This document shows positions 18,571 through 26,251 of a stretch of DNA of 64,000 nt, piece by piece (within the stretch, counting starts at the first letter, position 1; each line of letters begins with the position of its first letter). This stretch comes from Terrilactibacillus laevilacticus (lineage in GTDB: Bacteria > Bacillota > Bacilli > Bacillales > Sporolactobacillaceae): NCBI RefSeq assembly GCF_006517395.1, contig NZ_VDCY01000003.1:124001-188000 (forward strand). The letters run 5' to 3'. The position numbers and the translations under genes are program-made. The notes beneath the pieces are model-generated. The model was not told the origin of the DNA. It worked only from the letters and a program-made list of their open reading frames with translations, and did not search any database.

Positions 18571-20241
18571 TCAACTCATAATTTTTAATAATTCATCACA
18601 TGTCGTCATGCCTTGACTTACCTTACTCAAACCATTTTCTAGCATTGTTTGCGTTCCTGTTTCACGTATTACCTTTTGAATATGGCTGTAGGTATGTTTC
18701 TCAATAAGTTGTTCTGAGATTAAATCCGTCATTTCAATCATTTCATGGACAGCCGTTCGACCAATATATCCAGTATGATGGCATGATTCACAGCCGGCAC
18801 CCTTCGTTAATTTTTCTGGACAAGTAAGACCTGCCTTTTCAAATAAAGCTCTCTCTACCGCATTTGGTGAATAAGACTCACTACAATCCCGGCAGACTCG
18901 TCTCACCAGACGTTGAGCTACCACACCGCTTAAAGCCGCCGCAACAAGGAATGGATCAATCCCCATATCAATGAGCCTGTAGATGGTTGTTGGTACATCC
19001 GTTGTGTGCAACGTGCTTAGGATAAGATGGCCTGTTAACGAGGCACGAATGGCAATTTCAGCCGTTTCCGAGTCTCGAATCTCACCGAGCATGATAATAT
19101 TGGGATCTTGCCTTAGTATGGCCCGTAACCCTTGTGCAAACGTTAAGCCGATTTTCGCATTCATTTGAATTTGATTAATTCCATCAATTTGATATTCTAC
19201 TGGATCTTCAATTGTAATAATATTTTTCGTTTCGGTATTTAAATGATTTAAGGCAGCATACAGTGTGGACGTTTTTCCGGATCCTGTAGGTCCCGTGATT
19301 AAAATAAGACCCGTTGGCCGTGAAATCATTTTTTCAAACTGCATAGCTTGTTTCTCCGTGAATCCCACATTTGGAATTTTTAATAGAAGATCTTCTGTAT
19401 TAAGTAGCCTAAGAACAATCTTTTCTCCAAATAAGGTCGGGAGTGTCGAGATACGTAAATCAATCCGTCTCTTTCCAATATTCACCGTTACCCTGCCATC
19501 TTGCGGCAAACGTTTTTCTGTTATGTCAAGTTGACTCATGACCTTTATTCGAGTAGTAAGGATACTGAGTAGTTCTTTTGGAAACGTTCGAAAGATTTGG
19601 AGTTCACCATCAATACGTAATCGAACCTTAATACTATGTTCACAAGGATCAATATGAATGTCACTTGCACGTTGTTCCACCGCACTAAGTAGAATCTGGT
19701 TAATTATCCTGACAATAGGTGAATCATCTTGTATTCCATTTGCCATCGGTAAGTCATCGACTGGTGCTGCATTCACTCGGACAGAGGATAACAGTTCATC
19801 AACTGGATTATCATCGTCATAGAGACGATTGATCGTTTTTGTTATCTCACTAGGCAATGCAAGCACGACATCCACTTTAAAACCAGTCATCATTTGTAGA
19901 TCCTTAATGGCGTAAAAGTCTAAAGGATTGGCCATAGCCACTCGCAATCGATCTTCTTTTCGATCGATGGGCAAGACTTCATTTCTCTTAGCAAAATCTT
20001 TGTCAATTAAATTAACTATTTGTGGATCAATTATGACATTTGACAATCTGACTTGAGGTATTCCAAGTTGAATTTCTAGTATTTCGAGAAGTTGTTGCTC
20101 AGAAAGATAACCACGTTCAATGAGGGCATTTCCCAACTTTTGCGACGGTCTCTTTTGTTCCAAAGTAGACGTTAACTGCTCTTGGTTAACTAATCCAGCC
20201 TCAACAAGCAAATCTCCTAAACGGCGGTGTTGTCTGACCAT
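18571..20241 (-). CDS. pilB: PilB/GspE-type pilus assembly ATPase with MshEN domain
   Basis: Motor ATPase for pilus extension, 556 residues. The N-terminal domain (about 1-145) begins RLGDLLVEAGLVNQEQL and continues with LGNALIERGYLSEQQL, the R-LG-LL-G-L / LG-L-G pattern of MshEN domains, which can bind cyclic di-GMP. The ATPase core has Walker [11 protein letters not shown], the Asp box, Walker B IIMLGEIRD and a His box. A four-cysteine zinc site (CRDC and CESC) lies near the C-terminus. The start at 20241 is preceded by GGAGGG at 7 nt. It heads the minus-strand operon. Confidence 0.95.
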   Translation of the reverse strand: MVRQHRRLGDLLVEAGLVNQEQLTSTLEQKRPSQKLGNALIERGYLSEQQLLEILEIQLGIPQVRLSNVIIDPQIVNLIDKDFAKRNEVLPIDRKEDRLRVAMANPLDFYAIKDLQMMTGFKVDVVLALPSEITKTINRLYDDDNPVDELLSSVRVNAAPVDDLPMANGIQDDSPIVRIINQILLSAVEQRASDIHIDPCEHSIKVRLRIDGELQIFRTFPKELLSILTTRIKVMSQLDITEKRLPQDGRVTVNIGKRRIDLRISTLPTLFGEKIVLRLLNTEDLLLKIPNVGFTEKQAMQFEKMISRPTGLILITGPTGSGKTSTLYAALNHLNTETKNIITIEDPVEYQIDGINQIQMNAKIGLTFAQGLRAILRQDPNIIMLGEIRDSETAEIAIRASLTGHLILSTLHTTDVPTTIYRLIDMGIDPFLVAAALSGVVAQRLVRRVCRDCSESYSPNAVERALFEKAGLTCPEKLTKGAGCESCHHTGYIGRTAVHEMIEMTDLISEQLIEKHTYSHIQKVIRETGTQTMLENGLSKVSQGMTTCDELLKIMS

Positions 20242-20284
20242 GCGTGCACCCTCCAATGATTAATGTGATAAAGAAGATCCAATC

Positions 20285-20368
20285 AGTATACTAGTCCTGA
20301 TACTCTTACAAATTAAAACGAAAAACGATAATTTATTTCTTTTCAATAATCTATTAACATAGTAAAAT
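20285..20368. promoter_or_regulatory. Divergent promoter region of the pilus locus
   Basis: Between pilB and the first minor pilin. Plus strand: TTTTCA (20340-20345), 17-nt spacer, TAAAAT (20363-20368). Minus strand: TTTGTA (20312-20307), 16-nt spacer, TATACT (20290-20285). Both are sigma-A-like and moderately convincing; they imply coordinate expression of the two halves. Confidence 0.5.
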
Positions 20369-20403
20369 TGAGACAAAAGTAGGTATACGAAAGGTAATGC
20401 AAT

Positions 20404-20823
20404 ATGACTTATAACGACAAAGGTATGACTTTAATTGAAATCCTTGCCGCGATCACACTACTCTCGGTTGTTCTTATTAGTTTTGCTTCTTTTTTTATTC
20501 AAGGCAGTCGTGTTACATCATTTAATGGAGTGAAAAGTACGGCACTCCAGCTCGCCCAAGATCAAATTTCGAAGATAACATACGCTCAGTCAGCTCCAGG
20601 GTGCCCTGCTCAGTCAATCTCTTCACCCACATCGACGCCTATTGGTCATCAGTGTATCGTCAATCATACTGAACAAGTCATCGGCAACCATACTTATCAG
20701 CTCTATACCTATCTTTTAGAGCCATCAAATAACGCTCATTTGCCGATATTTGTTGTAAGATCATATTATAACCATACTAATTATGTAGAACTATATAACT
20801 ATTATACTGCAAAGCAGAATTAA
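20404..20823 (+). CDS. Minor prepilin, PilV-like
   Basis: Prepilin of 139 residues with class III signal MTYNDKG and mature start MTLIEILAAITLLSVVLISF, Glu at position 5. Methionine replaces the usual Phe at mature position 1. The C-terminal part has two Cys and no further motif I recognise. It is the first of three prepilin genes divergent from pilB and probably a minor subunit of the pilus tip or priming complex. The name PilV-like rests on position and length only. Confidence 0.82.
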   Translation: MTYNDKGMTLIEILAAITLLSVVLISFASFFIQGSRVTSFNGVKSTALQLAQDQISKITYAQSAPGCPAQSISSPTSTPIGHQCIVNHTEQVIGNHTYQLYTYLLEPSNNAHLPIFVVRSYYNHTNYVELYNYYTAKQN

Positions 20824-20839
20824 GGGATATGATTAATTT

Positions 20840-21304
20840 ATGAAACGTAACGATAAAGGAATGACATTAGTCGAGTTACTAGCCGTTCTCACCCTTTTTT
20901 CCGTTATTTCCATTTTGATATTTGGGCTCTATCAAATGGGGATCCGGTCATATCAACGAAATGTCACGACGAATATGCTCCAGCAAGACAGTGATCTTGT
21001 CCTATCTCGTCTAAAAACCGCTTTCTATCATAAAAATAGTCGCCCTTTTCATATATCGACCACTTCTGACGGCAAACTGATGATTACATATACAAGAAAT
21101 AATCGGACCGACGTTATTTCAGGTGATGATTTTATTTATAGTGGAACGAGTACGCCGCAGACAATCGATCAAAGTACCGCAACAATTGAAATGAACTATA
21201 CGGTCAAACCAAGAGACTCACAGGACCAAGACAAAACGTTTCACTTAATCACATCACTAAATTTTCCTTGGAAGGAAACTGAGCAGAAGGATGAATTACA
21301 ATGA
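20840..21304 (+). CDS. Minor prepilin, PilW-like
   Basis: Prepilin of 154 residues: signal MKRNDKG, mature start MTLVELLAVLTLFSVISILI with Glu5. The globular part is polar and beta-rich in appearance, of the kind seen in PilW/GspJ minor pilins. The gene follows the first minor pilin after 16 nt and overlaps the next by 4 nt, so the three are translated as a set. Confidence 0.83.
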   Translation: MKRNDKGMTLVELLAVLTLFSVISILIFGLYQMGIRSYQRNVTTNMLQQDSDLVLSRLKTAFYHKNSRPFHISTTSDGKLMITYTRNNRTDVISGDDFIYSGTSTPQTIDQSTATIEMNYTVKPRDSQDQDKTFHLITSLNFPWKETEQKDELQ

Positions 21305-22728
21305 GACGATTACTTCTTCAATGGCATAATGAAAAAGGTTCAGCCCTTCTCATGACTCTCCTTGTCCTCATGGTATTCTCCATACTAGGAATGGCTCTTG
21401 TCACCATGAGTTTCAATCATACGAAACAAGTCGGACATCAAATCGAACAAACTCAAGCAACGAGTGCCGCTGAAATGGGACTCAAAGCTTTTAACATTCA
21501 AATAGAAGAAACAATAGACGATATTAATCATCAGTTGCCAGAAACATTTAATCAATTTCTGAGTTTGCTTCATACAGAAAAACCGAGTCAACTTTCAAGT
21601 GATTTATCAGACCTTCAAGGACATCCATCCTATCAGGTTTCAATTGAAAATGTCACAACAGCTGGAAGTAAGGTCACTTGGACCATTAAAAGTACAGGGA
21701 AAGTGCAAGGTATTGAAAAGAGTATTACCCAAGACAGAACCTTTATATATGGTCAAGAAACGAGCTCTGAAGGAAGTACAGACGGTAATCTATCGAATAG
21801 GACTCCAGAATATATGGGGCTGTCACTTCCATACATGGAGGGGAGTGTCATTATTGATGGAAATTGGACTTGTAAGAAAAATGATAATGTCTTTATAAAT
21901 GGGGCTCCAGAATGCATCGGCGAAACTCATCAGCCGATAGATGTATCACCTATTAAGAGTCTATTTGAAAATATGCCAGTAACATTACCTTCTGGGAATC
22001 CTTTACCTCAGGCACAGACCATTAACAACCCAAATATCATTGAAGACCACTTTCCTAATAACGTTAATATTACCGATGGATTAGACATTAATCATGATAC
22101 GACCTTCGAGAAAAGTGTATACGTCAAAGGCAATTTAAACATAAATGGGAAGACTACATTCAAAGGTGATCTATATGTAGACGGTCAAGTCACACTATCA
22201 TCTGATACAACTATTCATGGAAATGTGTATATCAATGGGCCTTTAAAATTAAATAAAGACGTCGATGCAATGTTTAATGGCCATGTAAAAATGACTCAGC
22301 AAATTGACCTCGGTAAGGACAGCCATATAACTTTTATGAAAAATACGATGATTTATGGTGACTTAAACACCAATGGAAAGGTAACGTCTATGGGTAACCT
22401 CTATTTAGGTGGTTCACTGGATTATAGAGGTGGAGATCATTTCGAAGGTTATGTCTTTATTAACCATTCCATAGCTCGAAGTAACGACGGGACTGGATGG
22501 GAAGATGAAGTGACTTTTACACGAACGGTCTATTCAAATGGAGACTTTGATCTCAAAAGCAACAAATCCACTGTTTATTTTAATCAAGGCGTTGTTATTA
22601 AGGGCGACGTAACAACTAAAACAAGTAATCACGGGAAAATCGTTTTTGGTCCTTTAAAACGCGGAGTTTCCACCCCAACCGCCAAACCTACTCTTACTGT
22701 CACCACAACTCATACAACCTATCAATAG
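21301..22728 (+). CDS. Large PilX-like minor pilin with beta-helical C-terminus
   Basis: 475 residues. The N-terminus has a prepilin-like signal ending EKG followed by SALLMTLLVLMVFSILGMAL; there is no Glu at mature position 5, as in PilX/GspK-type proteins at the fibre tip. After an alpha/beta part (about 50-155) comes a linker and then some 250 residues of short repeated strands such as VYVKGNLNING, GDLYVDGQVTLS and HGNVYINGPLKL. They resemble bactofilin or other right-handed beta-helix folds. A Thr-rich tail ends the protein. I infer a pilus-tip adhesin or surface cap; function is unproven. A strong terminator follows. Confidence 0.8.
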   Translation: MRRLLLQWHNEKGSALLMTLLVLMVFSILGMALVTMSFNHTKQVGHQIEQTQATSAAEMGLKAFNIQIEETIDDINHQLPETFNQFLSLLHTEKPSQLSSDLSDLQGHPSYQVSIENVTTAGSKVTWTIKSTGKVQGIEKSITQDRTFIYGQETSSEGSTDGNLSNRTPEYMGLSLPYMEGSVIIDGNWTCKKNDNVFINGAPECIGETHQPIDVSPIKSLFENMPVTLPSGNPLPQAQTINNPNIIEDHFPNNVNITDGLDINHDTTFEKSVYVKGNLNINGKTTFKGDLYVDGQVTLSSDTTIHGNVYINGPLKLNKDVDAMFNGHVKMTQQIDLGKDSHITFMKNTMIYGDLNTNGKVTSMGNLYLGGSLDYRGGDHFEGYVFINHSIARSNDGTGWEDEVTFTRTVYSNGDFDLKSNKSTVYFNQGVVIKGDVTTKTSNHGKIVFGPLKRGVSTPTAKPTLTVTTTHTTYQ

Positions 22729-22733
22729 TCCTA

Positions 22734-22771
22734 AAAGCCCCTACTAAACTTGATTTTAGTAGGGGCTTTTT
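22734..22771 (+). terminator. Rho-independent terminator of the minor pilin operon
   Basis: AAAAGCCCCTACTAAA pairs with TTTAGTAGGGGCTTTT, followed by TTTTTC; it lies directly after the stop codon of the PilX-like gene. Confidence 0.95.
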
Positions 22772-22773
22772 CG

Positions 22774-22931
22774 CTTTAAGAAAGTATAAAAATTCAGGGT
22801 ATAAAGTGTAAGTGCAACTAGCATAATCTTCTTCGATTAAGCATCGAGTTGTCACGAAGGCGGAGCCGTAGTGACACATTCTAGGCCTCTGTCTGCGCCT
22901 TTTAGGCTGGCCAATCGGCAAGTTTTCTTTA
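22774..22931 (-). repeat. Family-2 interspersed repeat, long copy
   Basis: Read on the minus strand it begins TAAAGAAAACTTGCCGATTG and ends TTATACTTTCTTAAAG. The same ends and core occur at 58062-58134 and 62324-62410. This copy carries about 70 extra bases in the middle, including a hairpin with arms TGTCAC/GTGACA. It fills the whole space between the minor-pilin terminator and the stop codon of the diguanylate cyclase gene. Confidence 0.8.
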
Positions 22932-24632
22932 TCATCCTATATATTGTGCCACTCGATTTTTACCTTTCTGCTTGGCTCCTAAATACATTGCACGATCAGC
23001 ATTACGAATTAACGCAAGAGCGTCTTCCCCTTGTGAAGGGGCTGTAGCATATCCTATACTTACAGTCAATTTTATCATATGATTAAATTCATCTTCTTCG
23101 TTATAAATCACAAAATCTTCCAATGATAGATGATGACGGATATTTTCAGCAATCGAAGCACATTCCTTTTGATCATGATCAAACAACAAAATAATAAATT
23201 CTTCTCCGCCATAACGTGCGGCTATCCCTTTATTACCGACTATAGACTCTAGAATATTAGCTACACCTTTGAGAACCATGTTTCCATTTTCATGTCCATA
23301 CGTGTCATTAATTGCTTTAAAGTCATCAATATCAATCATGATCAGTGAAAAAGGGGCATCTTCTATACTTCTCTGACGAAATCGATACTCTAAGATGGTC
23401 ATGAAATATCTGTAATTATAGAGATTCGTGAGCGGGCATCGTTCACTTTCTTGTTTAGTTTTTTCGAAATTTAGAGCATTTGCAACTGCTGTCCCATAGA
23501 TGCTGCAAATGATGTCAGTCCCAGTTTTCCATTGTCTAAAAGAAGGAAAGGGATTTTCAGATATACCTGTAAATACGCCGATGACTTGCTGATCTCGAAT
23601 GACGGGTGTGATTAAATAATACTTCGCTTTCCAATCTGTGTACTCATCAAGAAAATGTCCTTTATCTAATTTGATTTTACCTTGTTGGCTTTTTCCTTGC
23701 TTATAGGCTAGATAACTAATGTCTTCTAGACCATTAAACTTTTTAGGTAAAAGTTGTTTATGTTCTCGGTTCATAACATAATCAAGTTGAGGGTCATTTG
23801 GATTTTCATAGGTGACAAGGTATACAAAGTTGACTGGAAAAATATCAAAAATATTCATGAAGTACGTCTTTCGAATATGGTTAACAGATAATTGCTCAGA
23901 TAATTTTTGACCAAGCCGACTTATTTGTTGTAAAAAATGATTATTCTTATAAGCTTCATTAATGAGACGAACAATGACTGAAAGAGAAACTAAAGGAACA
24001 GAGATCATGATAATAGACAACTTACCAATAAAACCATACATTAAACACAAGATGATGGAAAGCGGGAATTGCAATACAACTATCAAAATTTCCCACAATG
24101 TATCTTGCTCAATAAATTTCATATTGACCTTTAGAATCCATTTCCGGTAAAGGTAAATACAAATGTGATTAGTCAAAAAAGAGGTTACATAATAAACAAG
24201 AGCTTGTACAAAATTCAGCCCGGTCCAGTTTTTTATGATGCCAATTTCTCCACCTATAGCATCGTAAACTAAGCCCGAAACAAGACACACAAGCAGAAAT
24301 ATAATAGAATTCAGCGGTATGCGGTAAAGTTCTTTTTTACTCATGCGTTTAGATATGAGGTAGGTGAATATACCTAATTGCATAATAATAATGTTTATAA
24401 ATAAACCAAACATGAGAAGAGCAGCAAAAGAAACTGCATCAAGCAAAATGATGTTAATTCCCTTAACTTGAAAAGAGGAAATTGATGATAACATCATTAA
24501 AATGGACATACCTATCATCGAATAAAATGAGTAATGAAATTGTGGTGGCTCGAAATGATAGATTAAAGGAATTATCGTTATAATAACGATTAACCATGTT
24601 ACCCAAATTCCTATTTTTAGTTTCCTGCTCAA
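22932..24632 (-). CDS. Membrane-bound GGDEF diguanylate cyclase
   Basis: 566 residues. Six to seven hydrophobic segments (about 8-240) are followed by a GAF-like region (about 265-390) and a GGDEF domain (about 405-566). The active-site loop is ARYGGEEFIILLF; IDIDDFKAINDTYGHENGN is the canonical metal and substrate-binding helix. It should make cyclic di-GMP from two GTP. An RxxD inhibitory site is not obvious before the loop. It stands beside the pilus locus whose PilB has an MshEN domain, so a role in pilus control is plausible, but a wider signalling role cannot be excluded. Confidence 0.88.
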   Translation of the reverse strand: MSRKLKIGIWVTWLIVIITIIPLIYHFEPPQFHYSFYSMIGMSILMMLSSISSFQVKGINIILLDAVSFAALLMFGLFINIIIMQLGIFTYLISKRMSKKELYRIPLNSIIFLLVCLVSGLVYDAIGGEIGIIKNWTGLNFVQALVYYVTSFLTNHICIYLYRKWILKVNMKFIEQDTLWEILIVVLQFPLSIILCLMYGFIGKLSIIMISVPLVSLSVIVRLINEAYKNNHFLQQISRLGQKLSEQLSVNHIRKTYFMNIFDIFPVNFVYLVTYENPNDPQLDYVMNREHKQLLPKKFNGLEDISYLAYKQGKSQQGKIKLDKGHFLDEYTDWKAKYYLITPVIRDQQVIGVFTGISENPFPSFRQWKTGTDIICSIYGTAVANALNFEKTKQESERCPLTNLYNYRYFMTILEYRFRQRSIEDAPFSLIMIDIDDFKAINDTYGHENGNMVLKGVANILESIVGNKGIAARYGGEEFIILLFDHDQKECASIAENIRHHLSLEDFVIYNEEDEFNHMIKLTVSIGYATAPSQGEDALALIRNADRAMYLGAKQKGKNRVAQYIG

Positions 24633-24787
24633 GTCTTTTTGCCCCTTCCTACTTTAAAACCCCGCCTTTTCTCCTATTCCTTATTTTAGCAATAAACTGA
24701 TAGTTTAATAAAGTCTTTTTTATAATAAAAATGAAAAAGATGGCTTTTTTGTGAATAGACTCTTATTATTTGACAATATTCTGCTTA

Positions 24788-24836
24788 CTGAACCTCTCCT
24801 GACTAAAGTCACGAATGTTCTCGGCTATTTCATAAA
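24788..24836 (-). repeat. 50-bp palindromic repeat, copy 3, overlapping folC 3' end
   Basis: Third copy of the block seen at 2173 and 14989, with the TGACT/AGTCA core of the hairpin. Its conserved minus-strand start TTTATGAAATAG supplies the last codons (Phe-Met-Lys) and the stop codon of folC. Confidence 0.82.
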
Positions 24837-26117
24837 TTGTCGGACTTGAGAAATAAAGTAAAGAGAACCGGTTATTAAAAGCACCGAACCTTTTTCTATC
24901 TTTTGAACGCTTTCTTGAATACTAGCTTTCCAATCGTTGTTAATACACTTAACTGGATGTGATGAACATTGGTAGAGACGTTCGGCAGTTTCAGCTCTTG
25001 GATAATCAAAAGTGGTGAAAATGATGGATTCGGACACCGATTCAATATCATGAATCATGTCACGATATTGCTTGTCTTTAAGTGCTGAATAAATCGTATG
25101 GATACGATAATGACTGTAATAACGTTTAAGAGCTTTAACTAGGGCTTCCGTTCCTTGGATATTGTGTGCACCATCTATGAGAATAAGCGGGTTTTCCGAA
25201 ATCATCTCAAAACGCCCTGGCCAAGAAGTATTTAGCATCCCTTGACGTAAATTCTCTTCATTAACGTAAAAGTGATGTTTCGAATTTAGATAGGTGACAA
25301 CCATAAGTGCGAGACTTGCATTTTTTATCTGATGTTCACCACGCATCCTTATACGAATATTACGATAATCACCAAGATTTGAATAGAAAGTTAATATTTC
25401 TTCAAGATAAGAATGAGAGATTTTGTCTGTACGAAACTCTCTACCTATTAAAAAAAGGTCCGCTTTCTGTTCAAAAGCTTTGTCTTGAATAACCTGAATG
25501 GCTTCTTCATCTTCAGCAGATGTGACTACTGCTACACCTTCTTTGATGATACCTGCTTTTTCATAAGCAATCTCAGCGATTGTATGGCCTAACTGAGCCA
25601 TATGATCCATCCCCACATTCGTAATAACAGAGACAAGAGGATGAATGACATTTGTTGAGTCAAGTCTTCCACCAAGCCCAACTTCGTATATGACAAGATC
25701 ACAAGGCTTTAAGATACCAAAGTAAACAAAGCTGATCATGGTAACCACTTCAAATTCGGTCGGAGCGCCTAAATCACTTTGGTCCAATTCTTGAACATAT
25801 GGATAAATTATATCAGTCGCTTTGATGAGATCTTCATCAGATATGTAGTCACCATTGATCATTAACCGTTCATTGAAACAGGTGATATACGGCGAAATAA
25901 AAGTCCCTACCTTATAACCAGCAGCTTGATAAATATGTCTTAAAAAGCTAACTGTCGAACCTTTTCCATTTGTTCCTCCAACATGGATCGTTTTCATTTT
26001 TCTTTCTGGATGATCTAATTTTTCAAGCACCCATTTCATTCTTTCTGTACCTGGCTTGATCCCATGAGGTAGGCGTTCATGTATCCAGTTTAACGTTTCA
26101 TCAATTGATTGAAACAT
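24825..26117 (-). CDS. folC: FolC, folylpolyglutamate/dihydrofolate synthase
   Basis: ATP-dependent ligase adding glutamate to dihydropteroate and folates, 430 residues. The P-loop GGTNGKGSTV is near residue 46; TFISPYITCFNERLMING and VIYEVGLGGRLDSTN are the conserved substrate and metal segments, and LILIDGAHNIQG marks the C-terminal domain. Full length. The final three codons and the stop lie in a repeat block shared with two non-coding loci, so the natural C-terminus was probably altered by the insertion. Confidence 0.96.
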   Translation of the reverse strand: MFQSIDETLNWIHERLPHGIKPGTERMKWVLEKLDHPERKMKTIHVGGTNGKGSTVSFLRHIYQAAGYKVGTFISPYITCFNERLMINGDYISDEDLIKATDIIYPYVQELDQSDLGAPTEFEVVTMISFVYFGILKPCDLVIYEVGLGGRLDSTNVIHPLVSVITNVGMDHMAQLGHTIAEIAYEKAGIIKEGVAVVTSAEDEEAIQVIQDKAFEQKADLFLIGREFRTDKISHSYLEEILTFYSNLGDYRNIRIRMRGEHQIKNASLALMVVTYLNSKHHFYVNEENLRQGMLNTSWPGRFEMISENPLILIDGAHNIQGTEALVKALKRYYSHYRIHTIYSALKDKQYRDMIHDIESVSESIIFTTFDYPRAETAERLYQCSSHPVKCINNDWKASIQESVQKIEKGSVLLITGSLYFISQVRQFMK

Positions 26118-26144
26118 ACGAGGCTCCTCCTATAATGAAATGAA

Positions 26145-26175
26145 CGATGGCGGATGAGAAATCATCCGACCATCG
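26145..26175 (-). terminator. Hairpin after valS, possible terminator
   Basis: CGATGG-CGGATGA and TCATCCG-CCATCG form a 13-bp stem with one mismatch and a 4-nt loop. On the minus strand only a weak T-rich tail (TTCATTTCATT) follows, so terminator function is uncertain. It lies between valS and folC. Confidence 0.5.
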
Positions 26176-26191
26176 TCATAGATTGTATTTA

Positions 26192-26230
26192 CCCCACCTT
26201 AACGGGCAGTAGCCCTCCCACTGATGGAAG
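26192..26230. repeat. Short repeat blocks shared with 58324-58375
   Basis: Contains CCCCACC, ACGGGCAGTA and CCCACTGATGGAAG. The same three blocks occur at 58324-58375 but in the opposite order, which suggests pieces of one dispersed element. Confidence 0.55.
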
Positions 26231-26251
26231 TTTCCTTTATTGAAATTATTT

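Noticed and set aside
22700-22921. Open frame of 73 codons on the minus strand over the terminator and family-2 repeat
   Set aside because: It lies wholly in the terminator and repeat; such frames are by-products of the element.
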